64,000 nucleotides of DNA from Spirochaetota bacterium (GTDB taxonomy: Bacteria > Spirochaetota > UBA4802 > UBA5550). Made by a program: the position numbers and the translations under genes. Positions 18,416 to 25,702 of this stretch are shown piece by piece (the first letter of the stretch is position 1; each line of letters starts with the position of its first letter). The notes below the pieces were generated by a model that was given only the letters and a program-made list of their open reading frames with translations, searched no databases and had not been told where the DNA came from. The stretch is taken from positions 62,001-126,000 of the forward strand of contig JAGNKX010000001.1 in the NCBI GenBank assembly GCA_017999915.1, in the 5' to 3' direction.

Positions 18416-19471
18416 ATGGACCTGACCATGGGCGTGTACAAGGAATTCGGCGCCTTTAAGCTGGATGCCGATTTCGAGATCACGGGCGACCGTATCGGCC
18501 TGTTCGGGCCTTCGGGGAGCGGTAAAACGACCCTGGTGGGAATCCTCGCCGGATTACACAGCCCCGACGAGGGCGCCATACATCTCGACGGCGAAACCCT
18601 CTTCGACAGCCGCAAGGGTATACGCGTTCCCATCCCGAAACGCCGCATCGGCATTGTCTTTCAACGGTCCAACCTTTTTCCCCACATGAGCGTTAAGCGC
18701 AACCTCCTCTACGGCTACCGTCGCTGTCCCCCTGAAAGCCGGACAATAAAAATGGACACCCTGTTGGCGGTCCTCCAGATAGAGCATCTGCTTCACCGGG
18801 AAGTGGGAAACCTCTCCGGCGGCGAACGCCGGCGGGTCGCCATCGGCCGTGCCCTTCTTTCCAATCCGCGGCTGCTCATCATGGACGAGCCCTTATCCGG
18901 GCTCGATGACAGCCTCAAGTTCCAGATCATTCCCTTCCTGAGAAGCGCCTGCGAGACATTCGGGATACCGTACATCTTCATCTCGCACTCCCTGATCGAA
19001 ACGAGGCTCATGACGGAACAAGTTTTGACCGTCGACCGGGGTTTCATCTCAGGCCAGATGACGGCGGAGGAACTGGCGCGGGCCCATATGGGCGACCACT
19101 CGGCGCATTACATGAACCTCCTGAAAGCCGGGCTGCCCCGCCATCATCACGGACTGTACGTGTATGACTGGAGCGGCCGGCAGCTGCTCATCTCCGACGG
19201 GGATGACCGGCCCGAGTCCCTCTTCGAGCTGTCATCGGCGGAGATCATACTGTGCAAGCGGCATCCACAGGCAATAAGCGCGCGCAATCTCCTTCCGTGC
19301 ATGGTGACGGACGTGTTCGAAACGGGGGGAAGGCTCGGCGTGGAGCTGGCTTTCGGCAAAGAGCGCCTTATCGCGGAAATCGTCAGGAAGGCCGCCGACG
19401 ATCTCGGCATACGAAGGGGCGCGAAAATATACGCCGCGATAAAAGCCACGGCATTCAGGAGGCTCGGATGA
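18416..19471 (+). CDS. modC: Molybdate ABC transporter ATP-binding protein with C-terminal Mop domain
   Basis: 351 residues. Walker A GPSGSGKTTL, signature LSGGERRRVAIGRAL and Walker B LLIMDEPLSGLDD are intact; the switch His is in FISHSL. The C-terminal ~65 residues (ISARNLLPCMVTDVFETGG to the end) form the Mop/TOBE domain that binds oxyanion and regulates transport. ATG 18416 directly follows the modB stop; the longer frame from 18377 only adds out-of-place residues overlapping modB. Cytoplasmic face of the ModB dimer. Confidence 0.95.
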   Translation: MDLTMGVYKEFGAFKLDADFEITGDRIGLFGPSGSGKTTLVGILAGLHSPDEGAIHLDGETLFDSRKGIRVPIPKRRIGIVFQRSNLFPHMSVKRNLLYGYRRCPPESRTIKMDTLLAVLQIEHLLHREVGNLSGGERRRVAIGRALLSNPRLLIMDEPLSGLDDSLKFQIIPFLRSACETFGIPYIFISHSLIETRLMTEQVLTVDRGFISGQMTAEELARAHMGDHSAHYMNLLKAGLPRHHHGLYVYDWSGRQLLISDGDDRPESLFELSSAEIILCKRHPQAISARNLLPCMVTDVFETGGRLGVELAFGKERLIAEIVRKAADDLGIRRGAKIYAAIKATAFRRLG

Positions 19472-19636
19472 TAGGAAGTCGCGGGAACAGCTGGCCGCGT
19501 CGCCGTGGGGCGGTTAACGCCGCCATGCCGCATCTCATCCGGTATCCCGCCATCGGTCGCCGGATAGACTTGACAAAGATACCGATGATGGTATATAAAC
19601 AATATTCCCTTATACACTTTCCACAGGAGATATGAC

Positions 19637-20245
19637 ATGAACGACATCCGCATCAACAGGCTTACCTATGACAATAAGCGAGCATCCTATAGTCTGGAAG
19701 ACTATATACGAATCGTGAAGGAATTCCACGGGAGTCTGGCCCCGGGTCTCCTGATAGGAGGCTTCATGGTCGACCTTGCCCTGAAGAACCTCCCCGATGG
19801 TGAATTTTTCGACGCCATATCGGAAACCAAGACCTGCCTTCCCGACGCGATACAGCTCCTGACGCCCTGCACCATCAGCAACAGTTGGCTTAAGATCATG
19901 GATTTTAGCAGGTACGCCATCTGCCTCTACGACAAGAGCACCGGCGAGGGGATCAGGGTATACATCGACCCTTCCAAAATGGAACAATGGCCCGAGATCA
20001 AGAACTGGTTTTACAAGCTCAAGACAAAGAAAGAGCAGAACTACCAGCTTCTCATGGACCAGATCAGGGAGGCCGGCGCGGGACTCTGCAGCATGAAAAA
20101 AGTGAAAATGAAGACCGAATTGCTGGGCGGCAAAACCAGCGGAAGCCGCGTTGTTAATTGTAACAAATGCGGAGAGGCCTTTAAAATGAAGGATGATCCT
20201 CTCTGCCCCGCCTGCGGGGGTGGCGATCCCTACATGAATCAATGA
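19637..20245 (+). CDS. FmdE-family protein with C-terminal zinc ribbon
   Basis: 202 residues. The N-terminal half has the FmdE pattern FHGSLAPGLLIGGFMVDLAL (His and Gly/Pro positions of formylmethanofuran dehydrogenase subunit E-like proteins) and TPCTISNSWLKIMDFS, near the usual metal or pterin site. The C-terminus is a zinc ribbon: CNKCGEAFK...CPACGGG. FmdE homologues often stand beside Mo/W-enzyme or molybdate transport genes in anaerobes, and the biochemical role is not settled. AGGAG precedes the ATG. It lies 165 bp after modC and just before a ModE-like regulator, so it is likely part of the mod unit. In the conserved motif Ser replaces the usual second His and Ala the usual Cys of FHGHLCPG, which may change function. 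Confidence 0.8.
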   Translation: MNDIRINRLTYDNKRASYSLEDYIRIVKEFHGSLAPGLLIGGFMVDLALKNLPDGEFFDAISETKTCLPDAIQLLTPCTISNSWLKIMDFSRYAICLYDKSTGEGIRVYIDPSKMEQWPEIKNWFYKLKTKKEQNYQLLMDQIREAGAGLCSMKKVKMKTELLGGKTSGSRVVNCNKCGEAFKMKDDPLCPACGGGDPYMNQ

Positions 20246-20281
20246 CGCGGCGGCCATCAATCCGAATCCCCGGGGGACACC

Positions 20282-20641
20282 ATGAAAGATTTGAAGGCGG
20301 TTATCAGAATTCACGTGTGGATAGAATCGGACAAGGGCATGATCCTTGGACCGGGAAGGGCGAAGCTGATCGAGAATATCGAAAAGTACGGATCCCTCCA
20401 GAACGCCGCAAAAAAAATGGGCATTTCCTACCGGGCAGCGTGGGGCAGAATAAAGAAGACCGAGGAGGTGCTCGGGTACAACTTGCTGGTGAAAACTCCG
20501 GGAGGATACCATCTCTCCGACCTAGGGAGGGAGCTGTACCAGAAATACAAAGCCTGGTATCAAAAGATAGAAAGCCACGCACTGCGCGAATCACAGGGCG
20601 TATTCCCATGGAAATCCGTTCCTTATCAAGCGGATGAATAA
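20282..20641 (+). CDS. ModE-like winged-helix regulator (DNA-binding domain only)
   Basis: 119 residues. It matches the N-terminal LysR-type winged helix of ModE: GPGRAKLIENIEKYGSLQNA, then the recognition helix in AAKKMGISYRAAWGRIKK, then a wing with TPGGYHLSDLGRELYQKY. The molybdate-binding Mop domains of full ModE (about 260 residues) are absent, so sensing must occur otherwise or through another protein. Such short forms are common and control Mo/W transport or enzyme genes. It closes the modABC-fmdE unit. Good Shine-Dalgarno run (GGGGGA) before the ATG. Confidence 0.85.
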   Translation: MKDLKAVIRIHVWIESDKGMILGPGRAKLIENIEKYGSLQNAAKKMGISYRAAWGRIKKTEEVLGYNLLVKTPGGYHLSDLGRELYQKYKAWYQKIESHALRESQGVFPWKSVPYQADE

Positions 20642-20643
20642 CA

Positions 20644-20676
20644 GGGTCGGGGGCCCCGCTGAAGGGGCCCGGACCC
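20644..20676. terminator. GC-rich hairpin between convergent genes
   Basis: GGGTC...GGGCCCC (20644-20657) pairs with GGGGCCC...GACCC (20664-20676) around a small loop, between the ends of the ModE-like gene (plus) and the flavodiiron gene (minus). There is no long T run, so it is a likely but not typical terminator for both directions. Confidence 0.6.
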
Positions 20677-20690
20677 GGCCCGCCCGGCTC

Positions 20691-21878
20691 TTACAGCGAT
20701 GCGGCAACCTTTCTGCCAAAGTCAGCGCAGGCCTTCACCGCCTCATTGTCCGGGTTCCAGAGAGCCTTGACCCCCTCCCCCATGAGTTCAAAGCCGGCCG
20801 ACTCGAGCCCGTTCCGGATCATTTTCACCGACTCGCCGCTCCACCCATAGGTCCCGAAGGCGAAGGCCTTCTTGTTCCTGAATTTCAGCCCCCGCATTTC
20901 CTCAAGAAGGCCCGCCACGGAGCTCAGGATGCCCTGGTTGATCGTGGGGGAACCCACTCCCACCGCTCTGGCCTTGAACACCTCCGTGATGATGTCGTTC
21001 TTGTCCGTATTGGATGCGTTGAAGAGCTTCACCGCAACATCCCTGTCAGCCTCCCTGATGGCGGCGGCGATCGCCTCCGCCATGGCCCGGGTTCCGCCCC
21101 ACATGGTGTCGTACAGTATCGTGACCTGGTTTTCCCGGTACGCGTCGGCCCAGGCCAGGTATTTCTCGATGATCTGGGTCGGGTTGTCCCGCCAGATGAC
21201 GCCGTGGCTCGGGCAGATTATGTCCACCGGCAGCTTGAACGCGAGCACTTCGTTTATCTTTTTCGTCACCAGCGGGCTGAAGGGCGTGAGGATATTGGCG
21301 TAATACTTCATGCACTCGGCGAAGAGCTCATCCTGATCCACCGTGTCATTGAACATCCCGCTCGTGGCGTAATGCTGTCCGAAGGCGTCGTTGCTGAAAA
21401 GCACATTGTCGCCGGTCAGGTAACACATCATGGTATCAGGCCAGTGGAGCATGGGAGCCTCTATGAAAATCAGCTCTTTTGAGCCGAGGCTCAGGCGGTC
21501 GCCGGTCTTCACCGTGACGAAATTCCAGTTTTCGTGGTAGTGGCCCTTCAGCGACTTGACCCCGTTGGCCGTGCAGTAAACCGGCGTGTCCGGTATGCGG
21601 CGCATCAGCTCCGGAAGGGAGCCGCTGTGGTCGATTTCGCCGTGGTTGGCTATGATATAATCGATTTTTTTCAGATCGATTTCCTTCTCCAGCGCCGAGA
21701 CGAACTCCTTCGCAAAGGGCGCCCAGACCGTGTCCACGAGAGCGGTTTTTTCGTCCCGCACCAGGTACGCATTATAGGTAGAGCCGCGGTGCGTTGAATA
21801 TTCATTGCCGTGAAATTTTCTCAGCTCCCAGTCGACCTTACCCGCCCAAGTGATACTGTTTTTTACCGTAAAAGCCAT
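20691..21878 (-). CDS. A-type flavodiiron protein (FprA-like)
   Basis: 395 residues. The N-terminal metallo-beta-lactamase-like domain holds the diiron ligands: NHGEIDHSG (HxExDH), then His in APMLHWPDTM, Asp in FSNDAFGQH and His in ICPSHGVIW. The C-terminal flavodoxin domain (ILYDTMWGGTRAMAEAIA) binds FMN. Such enzymes reduce O2 to water and/or NO to N2O in the cytoplasm of anaerobes, taking electrons from rubredoxin or a coenzyme. No rubredoxin domain is fused. The neighbourhood (stress proteins, ferredoxin, hemerythrin) supports an oxygen/NO defence role. Confidence 0.95.
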   Translation of the reverse strand: MAFTVKNSITWAGKVDWELRKFHGNEYSTHRGSTYNAYLVRDEKTALVDTVWAPFAKEFVSALEKEIDLKKIDYIIANHGEIDHSGSLPELMRRIPDTPVYCTANGVKSLKGHYHENWNFVTVKTGDRLSLGSKELIFIEAPMLHWPDTMMCYLTGDNVLFSNDAFGQHYATSGMFNDTVDQDELFAECMKYYANILTPFSPLVTKKINEVLAFKLPVDIICPSHGVIWRDNPTQIIEKYLAWADAYRENQVTILYDTMWGGTRAMAEAIAAAIREADRDVAVKLFNASNTDKNDIITEVFKARAVGVGSPTINQGILSSVAGLLEEMRGLKFRNKKAFAFGTYGWSGESVKMIRNGLESAGFELMGEGVKALWNPDNEAVKACADFGRKVAASL

Positions 21879-22043
21879 GATATACCTCGCTGCATTCGAA
21901 ATTATTATTACTATTATTCGGCCCTCCGTCGGACGGGCATGAATTATGCAAGATTACGCTCATTCAACATACTTGACTCCTTCCCTCCTCACCGGTACAT
22001 TAATGATGAAACTGCTGAATATCACACGATACGGAGGTGCGCC

Positions 22044-22487
22044 ATGTTCAAACCAAAAAGAATCCTGGTAACAACCGATTTCTCCGATGAATCCGATGCA
22101 GCCCTCCGCGAGGCCGTCGGCATCGGCGAGCAGTTCCGCTCCACCGTCTACCTGCTCCATGTCATTCCGGAACCGGTGCAGTACGGCTTTGACTATCCCC
22201 TGGACGAGCCCCTCATCGCCGCAGGGCACGGCAGGCTCCGGAATGAAGCGGCGCGCAGGATGGATGAGATGATCGGCAGGGTCGCTCCGGATTCCATAGT
22301 GCAGATCATGAAAGAGATCCGCTTCGGCAACACCGTTGACGAGATCATCGCAGTCGAGCGCGACCGCGATATCGATCTCGTCATGGCCGCGACCCACAGG
22401 CCGCACCGCAGATGGTTGGGCGACACCCATCATCTCATGAAAGACCTCGTCAACAGGTCAGCCTGTGAAACAATAATCGTGCGATAA
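22044..22487 (+). CDS. Universal stress protein family (copy 1)
   Basis: 147 residues, UspA fold: starts MFKPKRILVTTDFSDESDAAL and ends ACETIIVR. The usual ATP-binding signature GxxGx9G(S/T) is absent; its place is taken by a THRPHRRWLGDTHHLMKDL stretch, so this is likely a non-nucleotide-binding type. AGGTG before ATG 22044 and the identical start of its tandem copy decide against the longer 225-codon frame. Function is stress related by family; the precise role is unknown. Followed 93 bp later by its paralogue. Confidence 0.88.
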   Translation: MFKPKRILVTTDFSDESDAALREAVGIGEQFRSTVYLLHVIPEPVQYGFDYPLDEPLIAAGHGRLRNEAARRMDEMIGRVAPDSIVQIMKEIRFGNTVDEIIAVERDRDIDLVMAATHRPHRRWLGDTHHLMKDLVNRSACETIIVR

Positions 22488-22580
22488 CCGGTCAATGATA
22501 ATACTCCTGCATTTTACGGTTCCCCGGATCCATGGGGGAATATTTAAAACGATACCATACCGCACAAAAGGAGGTACAGC

Positions 22581-23024
22581 ATGTTTAAACCAAAACGCAT
22601 CCTGGTAACAACAGACTTCTCCGCCGAATCCGACAGAGCCCTGCGCGAAGCCCTCGGCATCGGGGAGCAGTTCCGCTCGACCATTTATCTTCTCCACGTG
22701 ATTCCCGAAATCGAGCAGTGCGCCGTTGACTACTGCCTCACCGAATCGGTGCTCCAGGCCGAAAAAAACAAGCTCCGTGATGAAGCGGAATACAAGATGG
22801 ATGAGATGATCGGCAAAATCGATCCCGACCGCATGGTGCAGATCGTGAAGGTGATCCGCTTCGGCAACACCGTTGACGTGATCGTATCGTTCGAGCTTGA
22901 ACGCGCCATCGACCTGGTCGTGGCCGCTCCCCACAAGCCGCAGCGGCGCTGGTTCGGGGACACCCATCATTTCATGAAAGACCTGGTGAACAGATCGGTC
23001 TGCGAGACCATGGTTGTCAGATAA
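22581..23024 (+). CDS. Universal stress protein family (copy 2)
   Basis: 147 residues and colinear with copy 1 over the whole length (same RILVTTDFS start, EQFRSTxYLLHVIPE core and RRWxGDTHHxMKDLVNRS end). It also lacks the ATP-binding glycine signature. AAAGGAGG before the ATG is a strong ribosome site. Tandem duplication; a terminator follows at 23056-23086, so the two usp genes form one unit. Confidence 0.9.
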   Translation: MFKPKRILVTTDFSAESDRALREALGIGEQFRSTIYLLHVIPEIEQCAVDYCLTESVLQAEKNKLRDEAEYKMDEMIGKIDPDRMVQIVKVIRFGNTVDVIVSFELERAIDLVVAAPHKPQRRWFGDTHHFMKDLVNRSVCETMVVR

Positions 23025-23055
23025 TCAATTAGCCCCATCGAAACGCATTGTCGTT

Positions 23056-23086
23056 CCATGATATCCGGCGAATATCATGGTTTTTT
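23056..23086 (+). terminator. Intrinsic terminator after the usp pair
   Basis: CCATGATAT (23056-23064) and ATATCATGG (23072-23080) form a perfect 9-bp stem with a 7-base loop, followed by six T residues. It is 31 bp after the second usp stop. Confidence 0.9.
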
Positions 23087-23112
23087 GTGTCACCGTGGCC
23101 GCGGCGGACTCT

Positions 23113-23298
23113 TCACGAAACGCTTATCGCTTCCGCCGGGCAATCATTGGCCGCCTCTTTCACCGATTCTTCGTGCCGGGACGGCACCGGGTCGGCATAG
23201 GCGACGGCCGTGTCTCCCTCCATCCTGAACACTTCCGGGCAGGTCTGCACGCAGAGCTCGCAGGCGGTGCAGAGGGCCGGATCAACTTTTGCTTTCAT
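23113..23298 (-). CDS. Small [4Fe-4S] ferredoxin
   Basis: 61 residues. CTACELCVQTCPEVF gives three cluster cysteines in CxxCxxC spacing with a CP following, and the distant Cys in NDCPAEAI supplies the fourth: a single [4Fe-4S] cluster of the Desulfovibrio/Thermotoga type. A cytoplasmic one-electron carrier. AGGAGG before the ATG. It begins 14 bp after the hemerythrin gene in the same direction and is probably cotranscribed. Confidence 0.92.
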   Translation of the reverse strand: MKAKVDPALCTACELCVQTCPEVFRMEGDTAVAYADPVPSRHEESVKEAANDCPAEAISVS

Positions 23299-23312
23299 TG
23301 CGCACCCTCCTC

Positions 23313-23876
23313 TTATTTCCTCACCGGCAGATATATATCGCGGAGCCGGTGCAGCATGTCGTGGTATTTTTCATGGACCCCGGCGCCTATCTCCTCGCGC
23401 TCCACTCGGTCAAAGCCCTCCAGCAGCTCTTTCTGCTGGGTGTCGGTCAGGCGCTCATCGGCCATGCGGAACAGGATGTTGTTTTCCTTCATGATGTGGC
23501 CGTCCAGGAGCTTCACGTAGCCGCCGGCATCGGCAATGAAGCGCTCCGACGCCATGGTGTCGCCGGCCTTCATCTCCTCCAGCGCCTCCTTCATGCCCTT
23601 CACGAAGTAGCGTCCCTCGGAGTGCTCCGCCAGCATGACCCCGATGGGCCCGTTGTCCCCGCCGAGGCCTGTCTTTCTCAGGGCCGGGAACAGAAGGTTT
23701 TCCTCCTTGGCGTGGTGGCACCGGTCGGCGAAATTTTGAATGAAATCGATCATGTCAGCCAGGTGGGACGGGTCGGCCCCTTCTCCCTCCTCGATCCTCG
23801 CGCAGGCAGAGTCTACAACTTGAAGCATCACCAGAATCAAGTCATGTTCTTCTCTTAGAATATCCGTTGCCTTCAT
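23313..23876 (-). CDS. Hemerythrin domain protein
   Basis: 187 residues, all-helical. His and acidic ligands of a hemerythrin-like diiron site are visible in order: EEHDLI near the N-terminus, CHHAKEENLLFPAL, EHSEGRYF and DGHIMKENNILF. Such proteins bind O2, NO or act in iron-sulfur or ROS protection (YtfE/DUF438-like groups). With the ferredoxin downstream and the flavodiiron gene nearby it fits an oxygen/NO response module. The upstream region carries the FNR/CRP-type palindrome at 23991-24004. Confidence 0.9.
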   Translation of the reverse strand: MKATDILREEHDLILVMLQVVDSACARIEEGEGADPSHLADMIDFIQNFADRCHHAKEENLLFPALRKTGLGGDNGPIGVMLAEHSEGRYFVKGMKEALEEMKAGDTMASERFIADAGGYVKLLDGHIMKENNILFRMADERLTDTQQKELLEGFDRVEREEIGAGVHEKYHDMLHRLRDIYLPVRK

Positions 23877-23990
23877 GTATCATGCCCTCCACGATTAATG
23901 TGATATGGCGCCGTCATCATGCCGGTCAATCCACAGCGCCCGCCTTCGCCGATGATACATCAAGTATACTATATAAATTATGTCCGGTCA

Positions 23991-24004
23991 TTGACTTGTG
24001 TCAA
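23991..24004. promoter_or_regulatory. FNR/CRP-family-like binding site
   Basis: TTGACTTGTGTCAA: TTGAC and GTCAA are exact inverted half-sites separated by four bases, the spacing of FNR-type sites (TTGAT-N4-ATCAA). It stands in the divergent region between the hemerythrin gene and hgcA. Which regulator binds is unknown. Confidence 0.55.
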
Positions 24005-24129
24005 ATACCTGAACATTTTTTTATTTGATTTGTTGCATAACTAAGTATAATAAATCAGCCCTGCCTTTCGTTGATTAAAATTTTTTCAGAAAATCTATTA
24101 TTCTTTAATGATTAATGATGATAAAACGC

Positions 24130-24158
24130 TTGACTTAATTTGGTAATTTGGCTATATT
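24130..24158 (+). promoter_or_regulatory. Predicted sigma-70-type promoter of hgcA
   Basis: TTGACT (24130-24135), a spacer of exactly 17 bases and TATATT (24153-24158) closely match the consensus. Expected transcription start near 24165, about 26 bases before the hgcA ATG. Confidence 0.75.
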
Positions 24159-24164
24159 ACCAAA
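24139..24164. promoter_or_regulatory. Perfect inverted repeat over the hgcA promoter, candidate ArsR-family operator
   Basis: TTTGGTAAT (24139-24147) and ATTACCAAA (24156-24164) are exact reverse complements separated by eight bases. The site covers the promoter spacer and the -10 box, so a bound protein would block transcription. The third gene of the operon encodes an ArsR-family protein, a group that usually represses its own operon through such repeats. The link is inference. Confidence 0.7.
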
Positions 24165-24190
24165 TATTCAATGATTTATGGTGCTGATAC

Positions 24191-25384
24191 ATGAAACCTT
24201 TAACCATGCTCAATGACGCATCGCCATCAAACCGGGGTCAGAGCTGCTGCGCTCCTCCCCGGGATCAGACCGGTCCCGGAGCAAACATGGCTGTACGGCA
24301 GCAAGCCGCCGATTCCCTGAAAGAGATCACAAAAGACAGGCCCGGATGGCAAATAGGTATCCTGAACACCCCATCGGGCCTGGTACCCCTGATCACCGCA
24401 GAATGGTCCGGAAAAGACCGGTGGGGACAGGTCCGGGCCAGGATGACATCATTTAGAATGGATTACATCGTCAGGCCAGGGCTCTACGCCATCGGCAAAC
24501 CGGACGCGTCATCGGAGATTTTTGTGTCAGCCAATTACAAGCTCAGCTTCGATATCCTTCGGCGGGAGCTGAAGGGCCTGGACGGGTGGATCCTGGTCCT
24601 CGACACCAGGGGCATCAACGTCTGGTGCGCCGCCGGCAAGGGCACCTTTGGAACCGATGAGCTGGTGAAAAGGATCATAGCCTCGAACCTTTCAAGCCTT
24701 GTCACCCACAGGCGCGTCATCATTCCGCAGCTGGGCGCCACCGGCGTGAAGGCTTCGGAAGTTAAGAAAAAAACCGGGTTCTCCGTCTGCTTCGGTCCGG
24801 TCGAGGCGTCGGATATTAAAGGATATTTCGCGGCGGGCCGCCATGCGATGCCGTCCATGCGAAGAATCCGCTTCGGCCTGGCGGAGCGCCTGGTCCTTGT
24901 CCCGATGGAGCTGAACCAGGCCATGAGAATATTTCCCCTGGCGGCCCTGATCATTCTGGCGCTGTTCGGGCTCCAGCCGTCGGGCATTCTCTTTTACAAC
25001 GCCTGGTTCGAGGGATGGTCCTTTCTCGCCCTGACCCTGGTTGCGGTCTTTGCCGGCGCCGTGTTGACGCCGGCCCTGCTCCCCGTCATTCCCTCCCGCT
25101 CCTTTGCCATGAAGGGGCTGATCACGGGGGCCGCCCTGACGGCGCCCCTCCTGTTCCTGACCCCGACAGGGAGGAGCTCATGGTTTTTCCAATCATCGGC
25201 CCTGGTTCTCTTCCCGCTTCTTTCATCGTACCTGGCCCTCCAGTTCACCGGGGCGACAACCTTTACGACCATATCCGGCGTCAAGAAGGAGCTCGCGATA
25301 TGGCTGCCGATCTATATCGCCGGACTGGCCCTTTCGATCATCCTTATCATCCTGTATAAAATCCAGACATGGGGGCTCCTATGA
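24191..25384 (+). CDS. hgcA: Mercury methylation corrinoid protein HgcA
   Basis: 397 residues. The diagnostic cap-helix motif NVWCAAGKGTFGT is at 143-155; Cys146 is the expected lower ligand of the corrinoid cobalt. The soluble corrinoid domain (about 50-235) is followed by a membrane domain with five hydrophobic segments (about 247-262, 275-300, 307-325, 333-352, 372-390), the known HgcA layout. HgcA transfers a methyl group, thought to come from methyl-tetrahydrofolate, to Hg(II), forming methylmercury. The stop overlaps the hgcB start (ATGA). The N-terminal ~45 residues precede the family core and include a CC pair. The start is not certain because the ribosome site is weak. Promoter and operator-like repeat lie directly upstream. 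Confidence 0.96.
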   Translation: MKPLTMLNDASPSNRGQSCCAPPRDQTGPGANMAVRQQAADSLKEITKDRPGWQIGILNTPSGLVPLITAEWSGKDRWGQVRARMTSFRMDYIVRPGLYAIGKPDASSEIFVSANYKLSFDILRRELKGLDGWILVLDTRGINVWCAAGKGTFGTDELVKRIIASNLSSLVTHRRVIIPQLGATGVKASEVKKKTGFSVCFGPVEASDIKGYFAAGRHAMPSMRRIRFGLAERLVLVPMELNQAMRIFPLAALIILALFGLQPSGILFYNAWFEGWSFLALTLVAVFAGAVLTPALLPVIPSRSFAMKGLITGAALTAPLLFLTPTGRSSWFFQSSALVLFPLLSSYLALQFTGATTFTTISGVKKELAIWLPIYIAGLALSIILIILYKIQTWGLL

Positions 25385-25686
25385 AGTACCTGAAAAACGT
25401 AACCACCCTTCATTATGACGCTGAGAAATGCGCCGGCTGCGGGAAATGCACCGAGGTCTGTCCCCACGGGGTGTTCGTGATGAACGACGGGAAAGCTTCG
25501 GTCACAGACCGGGACCTCTGCATGGAGTGCGGCGCCTGCGCGCTGAACTGCGAGTTCGGCGCCCTCACCGTCGGTTCCGGCGTAGGCTGCGCCGCGGCCA
25601 TCATCCGGAGCATGATCACCGGCGGCGAAGCGGTCTGCGGCTGCAGCGACGCGTCCCCGGACGCGAAAAACACGGGCTGCTGCTGA
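25381..25686 (+). CDS. hgcB: Mercury methylation ferredoxin HgcB
   Basis: 101 residues. Two [4Fe-4S] motifs, CAGCGKCTEVCP (17-28) and CMECGACALNCEFGA (47-61), the conserved lone Cys in GVGCAAA (Cys70) and the C-terminal Cys pair (100-101) are all features of HgcB. Two further Cys at 86 and 88 are extra. HgcB is believed to reduce the HgcA corrinoid and perhaps deliver Hg(II) through the terminal cysteines. It starts within the hgcA stop codon, so the two are translationally coupled, as in known methylators. Confidence 0.96.
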   Translation: MKYLKNVTTLHYDAEKCAGCGKCTEVCPHGVFVMNDGKASVTDRDLCMECGACALNCEFGALTVGSGVGCAAAIIRSMITGGEAVCGCSDASPDAKNTGCC

Positions 25687-25702
25687 GGGGAGGCCTATCC
25701 AT

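Larger units (their letters stand above)
23877..24190. promoter_or_regulatory. 314-bp divergent control region, hemerythrin / hgcA
   Basis: Contains no gene. It holds an FNR/CRP-type palindrome at 23991-24004, about 115 bp before the hemerythrin start, and the hgcA promoter and inverted repeat at 24130-24164. The part 24005-24130 is AT-rich without further structure that I can name. Confidence 0.6.

Noticed and set aside
17710-18654. 314-codon minus-strand frame opposite modB/modC
   Set aside because: Shadow of two clear transporter genes.
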